A stretch of 64,000 nucleotides of DNA from Methanothermococcus okinawensis IH1 (lineage in GTDB: Archaea; AGJL01; Methanococci; Methanococcales; Methanococcaceae). Below are positions 10,209-18,521 of this stretch, one piece after another. The notes below the pieces were generated by a model. It was not told the DNA's origin and searched no databases. It was given only the letters and a program-made list of their open reading frames with translations. Within the stretch, counting starts at the first letter, position 1. Each line of letters begins with the position of its first letter. Made by a program: the position numbers and the translations under genes. The DNA lies in contig NC_015636.1 of NCBI RefSeq assembly GCF_000179575.2, positions 1,465,495 through 1,529,494 of the forward strand. Reading direction: 5' to 3'.

Positions 10209-10357
10209 TAAATCACCATTTTATATTATTTTATATTTTATATTTATTTTAATTTTTATTTTTTATACATTCATTAATTATTGTTCTTTAATTACTATAA
10301 TCATTCTTATTTTTTAATTTAATTTTTAACATATTTTTTATTATTTATTCATTTTAT

Positions 10358-10732
10358 TTATCCATATATAGATTTTATCTTCACCACTACCATGGTAGGA
10401 TTTAATACATCATTATTTACGGCATCAATACAAATACCATACCCAACAACTTCAAATTGAACTTTTGCTACAACAGTATCAATCTCTTCAAAATACATAG
10501 GATTTTCTTTTTGAGAACATATTGATAATTTTTTTATCTGTGCTACAATTCCCTCTGTGCCTGGAATGATATCTTCCTTTGATACATCAGTTATAAATAC
10601 ATAATCACCAATATCCAAGGAAGTTAAGGCAAGAATATTGGAGAAATTTTTTAGATTAAATGTTTTCACATGATTTTTAACCAATCCTGAAATATTGGTT
10701 GGAGATATTCCTGTTAAGGCAGTAATTTCCAT
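10358..10732 (-). CDS. DUF473-type conserved archaeal protein
   Basis: I assign this 124-residue protein tentatively to DUF473, a small methanogen-centred family of unknown function, from the pattern ALTGIS near the N-terminus, DIGDYVFITDVSKEDIIPGT in the middle and VQFEVVGYGICID toward the end. It is predominantly beta strand, soluble, and has only two cysteines (C71 and about C105). A GTGATATT site precedes the ATG. It has its own A+T-rich flanks and no informative neighbour. Confidence 0.7.
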   Translation of the reverse strand: MEITALTGISPTNISGLVKNHVKTFNLKNFSNILALTSLDIGDYVFITDVSKEDIIPGTEGIVAQIKKLSICSQKENPMYFEEIDTVVAKVQFEVVGYGICIDAVNNDVLNPTMVVVKIKSIYG

Positions 10733-10904
10733 AATATCACTTTTTATTATATATCTTATTGTATTACTCTATATTCTTATATTATTATTGCTATTTCATT
10801 ATCATATTAGGTTATTATCTTATTATTTTAAATATTATCCGTAATATGGATTATATAAATTTTTTAACAATTATAATTTTATTTAATTAATTTATTTATT
10901 TAAT

Positions 10905-11636
10905 TTATAGATACATAGGATTTTCGACTTTCTGTTGTTTAGTCATAAGTTTAAGGTGTTCCTCAGCAAGTTTTTTAAGTTTTTCTTTTATCTTTTCATC
11001 CTCTTTTATTAATTCCTCGGTATTTACATTCAAATTATATAATTTATTTAAAACTTCAATTACATTGGAAGCTCCCATAGGGTCAGGTCTTAAACCAGGA
11101 GTTTCAGCCATTAAACATAATGAGGGAATGTTTTTATCGGCACTTTTTAAAGATATAAGCCCAGACATTCCTCCAACCATTCCAAATTCTAAAATTGGTA
11201 TCTTTTGTTCTTTTATATTAGTTAATATATCCTCGGAAGTGGAAACAGCATATATATCTTTTGGATTTAATGAAGTTATACCGTCCAAATTAACAATAAC
11301 CTTTGGATTTATATGTGAAGTATATTCCAATAATTTATCGGTTAAACTATAAACAATATTTTGAGGAATTAAAACCTCAGAAAATATTGCCACTATGTTT
11401 TCATTTGCATGAGCTCTGATTGGTGGATATATCTTTCCGTTTTCCACAGTCATAATGGGTGGAATATTTGGAGAATCAAAATAACCTATATAATCTAAAT
11501 TAAGTTCTTTGATGATTTGACGGGTTGCAATATTTCCAATAAGTCCAATACTTGGAAAACCCGTAATTACTATTGGTTCTTTAAAATCTATTTCTTTTTT
11601 GGCAATATATTCCATATGCTCCATATAATCCCTCAT
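10905..11636 (-). CDS. PAC2-family proteasome assembly chaperone (PbaB-like)
   Basis: PAC2-family proteins are related to eukaryotic PAC1/PAC2 proteasome assembly chaperones; the archaeal member PbaB binds the 20S alpha ring. The 243-residue protein has the family signature PIVITGFPSIGLIGNIATRQI at residues 20-40, then IAIFSE-type strands and GMVGGMSGLISL, and a charged C-terminal helix. It ends in Met-Tyr-Leu, which fits the HbYX motif (hydrophobic-Tyr-any) that docks into proteasome alpha-ring pockets. The start is uncertain: Met1 or Met5 (11624). Confidence 0.85.
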   Translation of the reverse strand: MRDYMEHMEYIAKKEIDFKEPIVITGFPSIGLIGNIATRQIIKELNLDYIGYFDSPNIPPIMTVENGKIYPPIRAHANENIVAIFSEVLIPQNIVYSLTDKLLEYTSHINPKVIVNLDGITSLNPKDIYAVSTSEDILTNIKEQKIPILEFGMVGGMSGLISLKSADKNIPSLCLMAETPGLRPDPMGASNVIEVLNKLYNLNVNTEELIKEDEKIKEKLKKLAEEHLKLMTKQQKVENPMYL

Positions 11637-11726
11637 AATTTTTATTATTATAATTAAATAAATAAAATAAATAGAAAAAATAATAGTTAAATAATTATAA
11701 TTAAAATTAACAATAATTAAGTTAAG

Positions 11727-12224
11727 TTATAATTCAAATTCTTCATATTTTTTTGATACGGTATCCAATATACCAATTGTGGCAATTCCACTTAGATATC
11801 CGCAACACTCCCCAGGATTTATAACTAAAACATTGTCGATTTCTTTAAATAATCTTTCATGTGTGTGTCCGTATATTACAACATCATAATTTTTAGATTT
11901 AATTACTGCATCAAGAATCTCATTGTTGGTCCCATGAAGAACAAAAAATTTTAAAGAATCTGCTTCAAAACTTAAATAATCGTCTATTTCATTTTCTTCA
12001 TTTAGTTCTTTTAACCATTCTTTTAACTTTGTTCTTTCACCGTCGTTATTTCCATAGGTTGCTACAATCCGTGCATTTAATCTTTCAAATTCTTTTATAA
12101 CAAATAGGGAAACAAAATCACCACAATGAACAACTATATCAACATTTTTATTGTTAAAAATATCCACGGCTTTTCTTATATTCGGTAAATAATCGTGGGT
12201 ATCCGATATAATACCTATCTTCAT
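11727..12224 (-). CDS. YfcE/MJ0936-type metallophosphoesterase
   Basis: This is a calcineurin-like phosphodiesterase of the YfcE/MJ0936 family. These proteins hydrolyse artificial phosphodiesters with Mn or Ni; the biological substrate is unknown. The 165-residue protein carries all metal-binding motifs: IISDTHDYLPN (D, H), VVHCGDFVS (D), TYGNNDGE (N, D), FVLHGTNNE (H), and VIYGHTHERLF (GHTH). A GGTGGTTTT site precedes the ATG. The hemD gene begins upstream, so the two may be cotranscribed (15-base gap after the hemD stop). Confidence 0.92.
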   Translation of the reverse strand: MKIGIISDTHDYLPNIRKAVDIFNNKNVDIVVHCGDFVSLFVIKEFERLNARIVATYGNNDGERTKLKEWLKELNEENEIDDYLSFEADSLKFFVLHGTNNEILDAVIKSKNYDVVIYGHTHERLFKEIDNVLVINPGECCGYLSGIATIGILDTVSKKYEEFEL

Positions 12225-12238
12225 AAAACCACCTTTAT

Positions 12239-13009
12239 TTAGTGTCTATTTTTTAGAGATTTAATAACTTCAATCATACCCTCAACTGTATATTCATTTG
12301 GAATATAGCCTTTAAATCCATAGTGCTCAACAATTCTATTTGTAATTGGACCTATTGAAACAATATAATGATTTTTTAGTAGATTAAATAACTCGTCATC
12401 TGAATTTTTAAAAAAATTCTTTGCAGTTAAACCACTTGTAAAGGTTAATATTATTTTTTTATTATTTTTCTCCTCCTCAATTATAATGTCCTTCAATTCT
12501 TTAAGTTTATCTTTTAGATTATTGGGTTCTTCGGAGGAATATACATATATTATATCTGCATTTAGATTTTTGTGCAAAATATCTCTTGCAGATGGTGTTG
12601 TAGGTATCAATATCTTTTCATCTTTATTAATATGTTCTTTCAAAACCTTTAAAAGATAGTCTGCTGTATATTCATTAGGCATTACATCTACATCCCTCCC
12701 AAATATCCTCTTAAATTCCTTTGCAGTTTTTATCCCAATTACTCCTATTTTTTTGTTTTTTATCTTATTTATATCTGATTTATCCAAATTATTAAACAAT
12801 CCTAAAACCCCCCTAGGGCTTGTAAATACCACCCAATCGTATTTATCTAAATCTACACTGACATCTTTAAATACCAATTTCAATGTTGGAATTAATATTG
12901 GTTCAAAATCGTTATTGCTATTTCTATTACTATTATTATTAGTATTTTCCTTTAACAGATTGGCAAATTCAATTCCCTGCTCTGGTGGCCTTGTAATTAC
13001 TACTTTCAT
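12239..13009 (-). CDS. hemD: Uroporphyrinogen-III synthase HemD
   Basis: HemD cyclises hydroxymethylbilane with ring-D inversion to uroporphyrinogen III, the precursor of cobalamin, F430 and siroheme. I chose the ATG at 13009 (MKVVITRPPEQG); it follows GGTGGTATTT, while the GTG 9 bases upstream lies in the ribosome site. The 256-residue protein has the weak but typical N-terminal ITRPPEQ, WVVFTSPRGVLGL, and C-terminal TFTSGLTAKNFF and VSIGPITNRIVEHYGF. Residues about 22-33 are an Asn/Ser run, a low-complexity insertion. It lies 15 bases before the phosphodiesterase gene. Confidence 0.9.
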   Translation of the reverse strand: MKVVITRPPEQGIEFANLLKENTNNNSNRNSNNDFEPILIPTLKLVFKDVSVDLDKYDWVVFTSPRGVLGLFNNLDKSDINKIKNKKIGVIGIKTAKEFKRIFGRDVDVMPNEYTADYLLKVLKEHINKDEKILIPTTPSARDILHKNLNADIIYVYSSEEPNNLKDKLKELKDIIIEEEKNNKKIILTFTSGLTAKNFFKNSDDELFNLLKNHYIVSIGPITNRIVEHYGFKGYIPNEYTVEGMIEVIKSLKNRH

Positions 13010-13045
13010 AAATACCACTTTTATATTAATTTATTAATTGTAGTT

Positions 13046-13321
13046 TTATATGGTTTTCATATTTACTTCCCTTAAATAAGAATTTAGTTTTTCCAATTCC
13101 TCTTCGAGCTCCTTAATTTTTTCCAAATCCTTATTAATTTCTTCATCCTGAGATGCCATTATCTCCATTTCTTTGCTACTTTTAATGTTGTATTTGTTGT
13201 ATAATTCATTTAACTCCTGCTCTATTTTGTCAATTTCTTCCTTAAAAACTTTTTTCATGGATTTCGCTATAACTTTATCATCAACATGCACTATTACATT
13301 ATCTAACTTATCCAACTTCAT
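13046..13321 (-). CDS. Small coiled-coil protein, unknown function
   Basis: I do not recognise a family. The 91-residue protein is highly charged. A short strand-like N-terminus (KLDNVIVHVDDKVIAKSMK) leads into a long coiled coil, KEEIDKIEQELNELYNKY through LEKIKELEEELEKLNSYL. There are no cysteines and no membrane segment. It ends 37 bases before hemD on the same strand and is probably the first gene of a hemD-phosphodiesterase transcript. The ATG follows GGGGATAAT. Confidence 0.7.
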   Translation of the reverse strand: MKLDKLDNVIVHVDDKVIAKSMKKVFKEEIDKIEQELNELYNKYNIKSSKEMEIMASQDEEINKDLEKIKELEEELEKLNSYLREVNMKTI

Positions 13322-13492
13322 ATTATCCCCATAACATGTAATGAATATATATTTTAAATATTTTTATTTTTATTTTACTTAATAATTTATTTAATATTTT
13401 AATTATTAATCAATTTATCTGCTATTTATATCATTTTCTATTTTTTTAGTTATTTCCTATTACTTTTGCTTATTTACTTTATTTATCGTCTT

Positions 13493-14164
13493 TTATCCAT
13501 TATGTCCTTTTAATAACATACTGTATTTGTAAGCACTTTCTTTTGGATTTTCACTTTTATATATTGCCCTTCCCACTATAATATAGTCATCTTCTCCTAA
13601 TATATCCAATACAGCATTCAATTCACCACCTTGGGCACCAATGCCCGGAGATATTATAGGAATATTTCCAACAATTTTTTTTATCTTAGTTAATCTCTCA
13701 GGTCTTGTGGATGGAGCAACAATACCATCCACATTTAATATTTTAGCAACTTCTGCAAGTTTATCGGCAATGGGTTGCATAAACTCCACAGCACCAGGAT
13801 GGGACATTTCGGTAACCATTATAACCTTTTTTTTATGGTGTGTTTTTATTTCATATTGTTTTGCTATCTTTTGAATAGCTTCTACACTATCCCTTCCAAC
13901 AAACCCATGGCATATAATTCCATCAGCATAATTTAATGTTAATTTAGCAATTTTTTCATTTGTTGAAGGAATGTCCGCCACTTTAAAATCGCATATAACT
14001 TCTTTATTTGTTTTATCTTTTATTTCTTTAACAATATCTAACCCAGAAGATAATACTAAGGGATATCCAATTTTAATTGCATCGATATATTTAGAAATTT
14101 CATCAACCATTGTTAATGCCTTATTTTTATCCATCACATCAAGAGCAAGCATTAATTTTACCAT
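13493..14164 (-). CDS. pyrF: Orotidine 5'-phosphate decarboxylase PyrF
   Basis: PyrF converts OMP to UMP, the last step of de novo UMP synthesis. The 223-residue TIM-barrel protein shows ALDVMDKNKAL, the catalytic D-x-K-x-x-D array as DFKVADIP, TEMSHPGAVEF, GIVAPSTRPERL, and the phosphate-binding SPGIGAQGG with VGRAIYKSENP. Length and motif order match the archaeal short type. A GGTGATAAT site precedes the ATG. It is monocistronic, divergent from the DUF92 gene. Confidence 0.96.
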   Translation of the reverse strand: MVKLMLALDVMDKNKALTMVDEISKYIDAIKIGYPLVLSSGLDIVKEIKDKTNKEVICDFKVADIPSTNEKIAKLTLNYADGIICHGFVGRDSVEAIQKIAKQYEIKTHHKKKVIMVTEMSHPGAVEFMQPIADKLAEVAKILNVDGIVAPSTRPERLTKIKKIVGNIPIISPGIGAQGGELNAVLDILGEDDYIIVGRAIYKSENPKESAYKYSMLLKGHNG

Positions 14165-14523
14165 ATTATCACCATAATGTTAAAATAAAAATTAATATAT
14201 AAAATATAATCAAATAATTATTTAGAAACGTTATTATTGTATTATTACATTATTATAACATTTATTAAATATGTATTAATTTTACATTTATCTACATATA
14301 TATTTATATATCGCATTTAGTATATTTAAATAAAATTATAATATAGTATAAAATAAAATATAAAATAAAAATATAAATTAAAAAAATTTAATTATTCAAA
14401 AATTATATATATTTAGTTAATTGATAAATTGATAATATAAATTTTATTAGATATATGCTTTAATCCATAAATTATAAGTTTTATTTTTTATGTTTCTATT
14501 TATTTTTAGTCTTGGTGGAAAAA
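14165..14523. other. Divergent intergenic region, promoters only
   Basis: These 359 bases between the divergent pyrF and DUF92 genes are nearly pure A+T. TATA-like stretches occur throughout (for example around 14298-14312 and 14400-14411), so individual promoters cannot be fixed by eye. I see no structured RNA and no small gene with a ribosome site, apart from the GGTGGAA at 14514-14520 that serves the next gene. Confidence 0.55.
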
Positions 14524-15237
14524 ATGGACATTTACATAAAATTTGTTACCTCATTAATTGTAATTCTAATATTGGCATATATTACAAAGAAAAAGGGATT
14601 TTTGGATAATTGTGGGATTTTATGTTCATCTATAATGGCTTTTATAATATTGATGGGAACAAATATAAATTGGTTAATTGTTATGGTGTGTTTTTTAGTT
14701 TTTGGAAGCTTAGTAAGTAAAGTGGGTTATTCCAAAAAATACAGTATGGGTATGGGTGAATGCAAAAGAACGGTAAAAAATGTGCTTGCAAACGGAGCTC
14801 TGGCTGTTATAATTATATTATTTTATATATTTGGAATTATCGATTATAACATGGCATTATTTGGATATATTGGTTCAATCGCAGCTGCCACATCTGATAC
14901 ATTCTCATCGGAATTGGGGGTTTTATCGGATGAAACACCAAGATTAATAACTACACTCGAAAAGGTTGAAAGGGGGACTGATGGAGGGATATCATTATAT
15001 GGAACATTAGCAGGGATTTTGGGAGCATTTTTAATAGGTATCATATCGGGTATATTATTTAATAATTACAATTTAATATGGGTAGGAACAATATCAGGGA
15101 TAGTTGGAAATTTATCCGACAGTCTTTTCGGAGCTCTGCTTGAAAGAAGAGGTATATTTAACAACGAACATGTTAATATTACATGCACACTTATGGGTAG
15201 TTTATGTGCAATAACTTTATATTTAACCATGACTTAA
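14524..15237 (+). CDS. DUF92 family integral membrane protein
   Basis: The DUF92 family (related to TMEM19 and bacterial proteins near polyprenol metabolism) has uncertain function; some relatives are phytol or phytyl-phosphate kinases. I chose the ATG at 14524, spaced correctly from GGTGG; the longer TTG start overlaps that site. The 237-residue protein has about six hydrophobic helices. Family motifs are visible: ATSDTFSSELGVLSDETPRLI, with the conserved Asp, Ser and Glu, then VERGTDGGISLYGTLAG and GNLSDSLFGALLERRG. It is followed 30 bases later by the TrmJ-like gene. Confidence 0.87.
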   Translation: MDIYIKFVTSLIVILILAYITKKKGFLDNCGILCSSIMAFIILMGTNINWLIVMVCFLVFGSLVSKVGYSKKYSMGMGECKRTVKNVLANGALAVIIILFYIFGIIDYNMALFGYIGSIAAATSDTFSSELGVLSDETPRLITTLEKVERGTDGGISLYGTLAGILGAFLIGIISGILFNNYNLIWVGTISGIVGNLSDSLFGALLERRGIFNNEHVNITCTLMGSLCAITLYLTMT

Positions 15238-15266
15238 AATTTAAAAAGAATTAAAGTGATAGTGGA

Positions 15267-15962
15267 ATGAAGGTAATAGTTATTTTAGTAAATCCAAAAT
15301 ATAGTGGAAATGTTGGAGCAATTGCAAGAAATATGATGAATTTTGGAGTAAATGAATTAAGGATTGTTGGTAGTAAAGATATATTAAATGATGAGGCATA
15401 CATAAGGGCGGTGCATGCAAAAGAGATTTTGAATAATGCAAAATTTTATGATAATTTAAATGATGCTACACAGGATATTGATTTTATAGTTGGAACTTCT
15501 GGTGCAGTTTCAGGTGATAGAAATCTAAAAAGAGTTCCTATTACACCACATGAGCTCGCAGAGAAGTATAAAATAGTTGATGGAACAATGGGTATTGTCT
15601 TTGGAAGGGAAGATGATGGATTGAGCAATAAAGAACTTGAATTATGTGATTTGTTTGTATCCATACCAACATCTGAGAAATATCCTATAATGAATCTATC
15701 CCATGCAGTTTCTATTATACTATATGAATTATATGTATCATCACTGAATAAACCCTACAATGTAAATATGAGGGAGGCTTCTAAACTTGAAAAAGATGTT
15801 TTATTAAATATTTTCAATGAATTTGTGGATAAAAATGAGTATATTCCAGAATATAGGAAAGAATTATGTAAAACAATATTTAAAAGAATAATAAGCAGAG
15901 CATTTATCAGTGGAAAAGAGGCAAACACATTAATGTGTGCTTTTAAGGAAAAAAATAAATAA
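15267..15962 (+). CDS. TrmJ-like RNA 2'-O-methyltransferase (SpoU family)
   Basis: This is a SPOUT-class methyltransferase of the TrmJ type; archaeal TrmJ methylates the ribose of C32 in tRNA. All three family motifs are present in the 231-residue protein: motif 1 NPKYSGNVGAIARNMMNFG, motif 2 GIVFGREDDGLSNKEL, motif 3 IPTSEKYPIMNLSHAVSI. The C-terminal 60 residues are a charged helical extension. The GTGATAGTGGA segment before the ATG provides a ribosome site. It follows the DUF92 gene closely and is probably cotranscribed. The exact tRNA target cannot be read from the sequence. Confidence 0.87.
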   Translation: MKVIVILVNPKYSGNVGAIARNMMNFGVNELRIVGSKDILNDEAYIRAVHAKEILNNAKFYDNLNDATQDIDFIVGTSGAVSGDRNLKRVPITPHELAEKYKIVDGTMGIVFGREDDGLSNKELELCDLFVSIPTSEKYPIMNLSHAVSIILYELYVSSLNKPYNVNMREASKLEKDVLLNIFNEFVDKNEYIPEYRKELCKTIFKRIISRAFISGKEANTLMCAFKEKNK

Positions 15963-16027
15963 TATATCTTTTTTTATTGCTATTATTTATATTTTAATTA
16001 TTATTATTCATTTTATTTATTTTTATT

Positions 16028-16297
16028 TTATTCTATATTTTCAGATTTCCTTTTCATAACTTTTGAGAATGCTATTGTTCCCACAGGTCCTGCTACAAGT
16101 ATAAATAGTGCCACAGTTTCACCAAAGGATACATTGAATTCTGCTGAAAGAATCACCAAGAAGGTAGCTATTATAATTGCCATTAATCCTTCTCCTATCA
16201 ATACATTTGAGGTATTTTTGTGAAAACATAATTTTAATGAGGATAACGCACCGATTAATAGAGCAAACATTGTAAAATACAACACATATTCGTTCAT
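16028..16297 (-). CDS. Small membrane protein, MrpF/EhbB-like
   Basis: The 89-residue protein has three hydrophobic helices. Its last part, ETVALFILVAGPVGTIAFSK, resembles the end of MrpF/MnhF subunits of multisubunit Na+/H+ antiporters, also found as subunits of the energy-converting hydrogenase Ehb in methanogens. I infer a single MrpF-like subunit, possibly EhbB, but no other antiporter or hydrogenase subunit is nearby. In Methanococcus the ehb genes are known to be scattered. The ATG follows AGGGGATTTT. It lies downstream of two small genes on the same strand. Confidence 0.6.
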   Translation of the reverse strand: MNEYVLYFTMFALLIGALSSLKLCFHKNTSNVLIGEGLMAIIIATFLVILSAEFNVSFGETVALFILVAGPVGTIAFSKVMKRKSENIE

Positions 16298-16387
16298 AAA
16301 ATCCCCTCTTTTGATAAATCTTTATTTTATAGATATAACAAATAAACATACATATATACTTATAATTATTAGATTCATAATTATAAA

Positions 16388-16573
16388 TTAATAACCACTC
16401 AAATATTTAAATGCCCATATTATAAAAATTATAGAACCTAACAATATAGCAAACCAAACCCATATATTTATTATGTAGTATATTTTATATAATTTTTCCA
16501 CATTTTTCTGGTCATTCATTATTTTTTTAAATGGGTCGGTGCCTCGATATTTTTTCTTTCTTATTCTGTTCAT
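16388..16573 (-). CDS. Small single-span membrane protein, unknown
   Basis: A 61-residue product with a basic N-terminus (MNRIRKKKYRGTDPF) and one hydrophobic segment at about residues 33-56 (INIWVWFAILLGSIIFIIW). I do not recognise a family. It begins 8 bases after the stop of the UPF0216 gene and has a GTGATACA ribosome site, so it is probably real and cotranscribed with it. Its role is unknown. Confidence 0.65.
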   Translation of the reverse strand: MNRIRKKKYRGTDPFKKIMNDQKNVEKLYKIYYIINIWVWFAILLGSIIFIIWAFKYLSGY

Positions 16574-16581
16574 TGTATCAC

Positions 16582-16977
16582 TTAATAGGAGCTCATCTTA
16601 AATAGGTAGGTTGTGGTTGTAGGTAACTCTCTTCTTAATATTCGGAGCTCCGGTTTATATATATAAATTATTTTCTCTTCGTCAAATAAATTTATTTCCT
16701 TACCTAATATCTTTGAAATTACTTTTACCTCCTCATATCCTTCTATTTTTACAGTTCCACTTTCAAGGGAAGCATCGATTTCTAAAATTATTGGTATCTT
16801 TAAGTTTTCATCAATATTTAATTCTTTCAGTAATTCAAGTTCCCTTTTTTTTATCCTATGTCTTTTTCCATTTATAATTACATGTGGCTTTTCTTCTTTT
16901 AATAATTCTTTTAATGTTTTTCTCTTAAAATTTGTATTTAAACCATGCAAAAATTTATAAATAGATTTGTCATCCAT
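16582..16977 (-). CDS. UPF0216 (DUF61) family protein
   Basis: The family is conserved across euryarchaea and its function is unknown. The 131-residue protein matches the pattern: LNTNFKRKTLKELLKEEKP, then the invariant-type KKRELELLKEL, PIILEIDASLESGTVKI, VKVISKILGKEI and the C-terminal PELRILRRELPTTTTYLF. Two GAGCTC sites lie in its last 65 bases. It is first in a three-gene minus-strand run with the two small membrane proteins. Confidence 0.85.
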   Translation of the reverse strand: MDDKSIYKFLHGLNTNFKRKTLKELLKEEKPHVIINGKRHRIKKRELELLKELNIDENLKIPIILEIDASLESGTVKIEGYEEVKVISKILGKEINLFDEEKIIYIYKPELRILRRELPTTTTYLFKMSSY

Positions 16978-17145
16978 ACTATCACATATTATAAAAACAT
17001 ATTTGACCTAATAATATATAGTGTTTAAAATTATAAAAAAGTATTCCAAAATTCCATAATTACGATAAAATAATAAATACTATAATAATATAAAACAATT
17101 ATAAGAATTATAAAAAAGGTATATAAAATATTTTAAAAAAACTAT

Positions 17146-17517
17146 TTACTCTTTTCCATGCAAAAGTAATAAATTACCTATAACATCTCCCTTTTTAACA
17201 ATCCCATCCTTTACAGCTGCAAATATTGCATACTCACCAATTCTTTTTGAACCATAAGGCATTGGAGTTTCCTCTCCAATTGATAGAGTTGTTCCTATAC
17301 TATGTTTCGCATAGGCACTGATAATTGAAATTGTATAGGGTAAGAGCTCTATCTTTTTTATTTTTATAGCTTTAACCTCTCCAGCTTTAAATTCTGCATC
17401 TTCATCAGCTATTATGCATTCTTTTTTACCCAGAACCTCCAATTTAATTTTCCCGGGATATTTATTTTCTTTTAATTCTTCCTCAATCTCTTTGATTCTC
17501 CCTACAATTTTAAACAT
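17146..17517 (-). CDS. DUF22 domain protein
   Basis: The 123-residue, all-beta protein fits DUF22, an archaeal family of unknown function, through AGEVKAIKIKKIELLPYTI, AYAKHSIGTTLSI, and the C-terminal IFAAVKDGIVKKGDVIGNL. The GGTGGTTTT site before the ATG supports the start. It lies downstream of the ATP synthase operon on the same strand but is separated from atpD by the duplicated-tail hairpin element, which may end or process the operon transcript. Confidence 0.8.
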   Translation of the reverse strand: MFKIVGRIKEIEEELKENKYPGKIKLEVLGKKECIIADEDAEFKAGEVKAIKIKKIELLPYTISIISAYAKHSIGTTLSIGEETPMPYGSKRIGEYAIFAAVKDGIVKKGDVIGNLLLLHGKE

Positions 17518-17598
17518 AAAACCACCAAGGCTTTTAAAAAGTAATTATTTAAATCAATTATTTATTGAAATATAATCTATTATTATGCTATTATTATG

Positions 17599-17792
17599 CT
17601 TCTTCTCTTGCATCGATTCTAGCTTTAATTAACTTTAATCTGAAGAAATTCCCCCTGCAACTTTTAAAAAAAGTTGCATCAAAAAATCCAAAACTCACTT
17701 CGTTCGTTTTGGAACCTATTATCATGCTTCATCATGCCTCTTCTTCTCTTGCATCGATTCTAGCTTTGATTAATTTTAATCTGAAGAAATTC
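17599..17792 (-). repeat. 53-bp direct repeat of the atpD 3' end flanking an inserted element
   Basis: 17740-17792 (the true end of atpD) and 17599-17651 are direct repeats with 51 of 53 bases identical. The downstream copy would encode the same C-terminus ([18 protein letters not shown] plus stop), but it is separated from the gene by the double-hairpin element and is not translated as part of it. The two differences are silent, and the stop region also shows a weaker second repeat (GCATRATAATAG). Read as a duplication of the gene tail linked to insertion of the element; the same layout recurs at tRNA-Val. Confidence 0.9.
17657..17713 (-). mobile_element. Double-hairpin element, copy A (downstream of atpD)
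   Basis: In atpD orientation the 57-bp unit starts with hairpin 1 (17687-17713, stem TCCAAAAC/GTTTTGGA around GAACGAAGTGA). A T-run and GATG follow, and then hairpin 2 (17657-17677, stem GCAACTTTT/AAAAGTTGC). The same two hairpins, with identical lengths of 27 and 21 bases and the same order, occur at 31710-31765. No coding capacity. A small non-autonomous mobile unit is inferred; a duplicated transcription terminator is the alternative, because both copies sit just after a gene end. Confidence 0.75.
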
Positions 17793-18373
17793 TCTCTTTC
17801 CATTTCATCCAATCTCATGGCAATATACTTTCTTGTTTCTTCCATTCTTGGTATTACAACATATTCAAGGGCATTTACTCTTCTTTTTGTTGTAATTATT
17901 TCCTCTGCAAGTAACTTTATGGAAGTTTCTATTTCTGCGAGCTCTACAATGAGTTCCAAAGCCTCTTCAAAATTTTTTGCAGCTTCATCAAGTTTTGAAG
18001 ATATACCATAAGGACCGTAGCCCCTGTTTGCCATGCTTCTTTTAACATTTTCAATTTCAAGAACTGGAACTGTAACTCCCATAATATTTCTTGTATCGGC
18101 ATCTAATTTAATATTTTCATTCTTAGATGCAAAGGAAGCTTCTTTAACTGATAAAGTTCCCATTACTGCCTGAGCCATTATTAAGTTTTTATATGCCTTT
18201 TCAAGGGCATCATTTACTTTATCCCTAATACCAGAAGCTTGGTCTAATATTTCAAAAAACTCCATTATAAGAGCATCTCTTTTCTGTTTTAATAGCTTAT
18301 GCCCTTTCTGAGCAAGTTTAATTTTGGTTTTAAGCTTTAACAGTTCCATCCTTGTAGGATTAACATCTGCCAT
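17732..18373 (-). CDS. atpD: A-type ATP synthase subunit D
   Basis: Subunit D is the central rotor shaft in the A1 catalytic head of the archaeal ATP synthase. The 213-residue protein is two long helices with the family start [20 protein letters not shown], the middle [14 protein letters not shown] and C-terminal [20 protein letters not shown] followed by [12 protein letters not shown]. The stop at 17732 is directly followed by the double-hairpin element and then a second copy of the last 17 codons. Last gene of the operon, 148 bases after atpB. Confidence 0.95.
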   Translation of the reverse strand: MADVNPTRMELLKLKTKIKLAQKGHKLLKQKRDALIMEFFEILDQASGIRDKVNDALEKAYKNLIMAQAVMGTLSVKEASFASKNENIKLDADTRNIMGVTVPVLEIENVKRSMANRGYGPYGISSKLDEAAKNFEEALELIVELAEIETSIKLLAEEIITTKRRVNALEYVVIPRMEETRKYIAMRLDEMERENFFRLKLIKARIDAREEEA

Positions 18374-18521
18374 TTTATATCCCTCAAAAGCGAAATTATG
18401 ATGATTAAAAATAAAAAAATTAAAGTTAAGAACTATTAAGAATATATATAGTTAAGAATTTAGAATTATTATTTATTTTTTTATATATTTTTATTTTATT
18501 ATTTTATTTTTACTTTTTATT

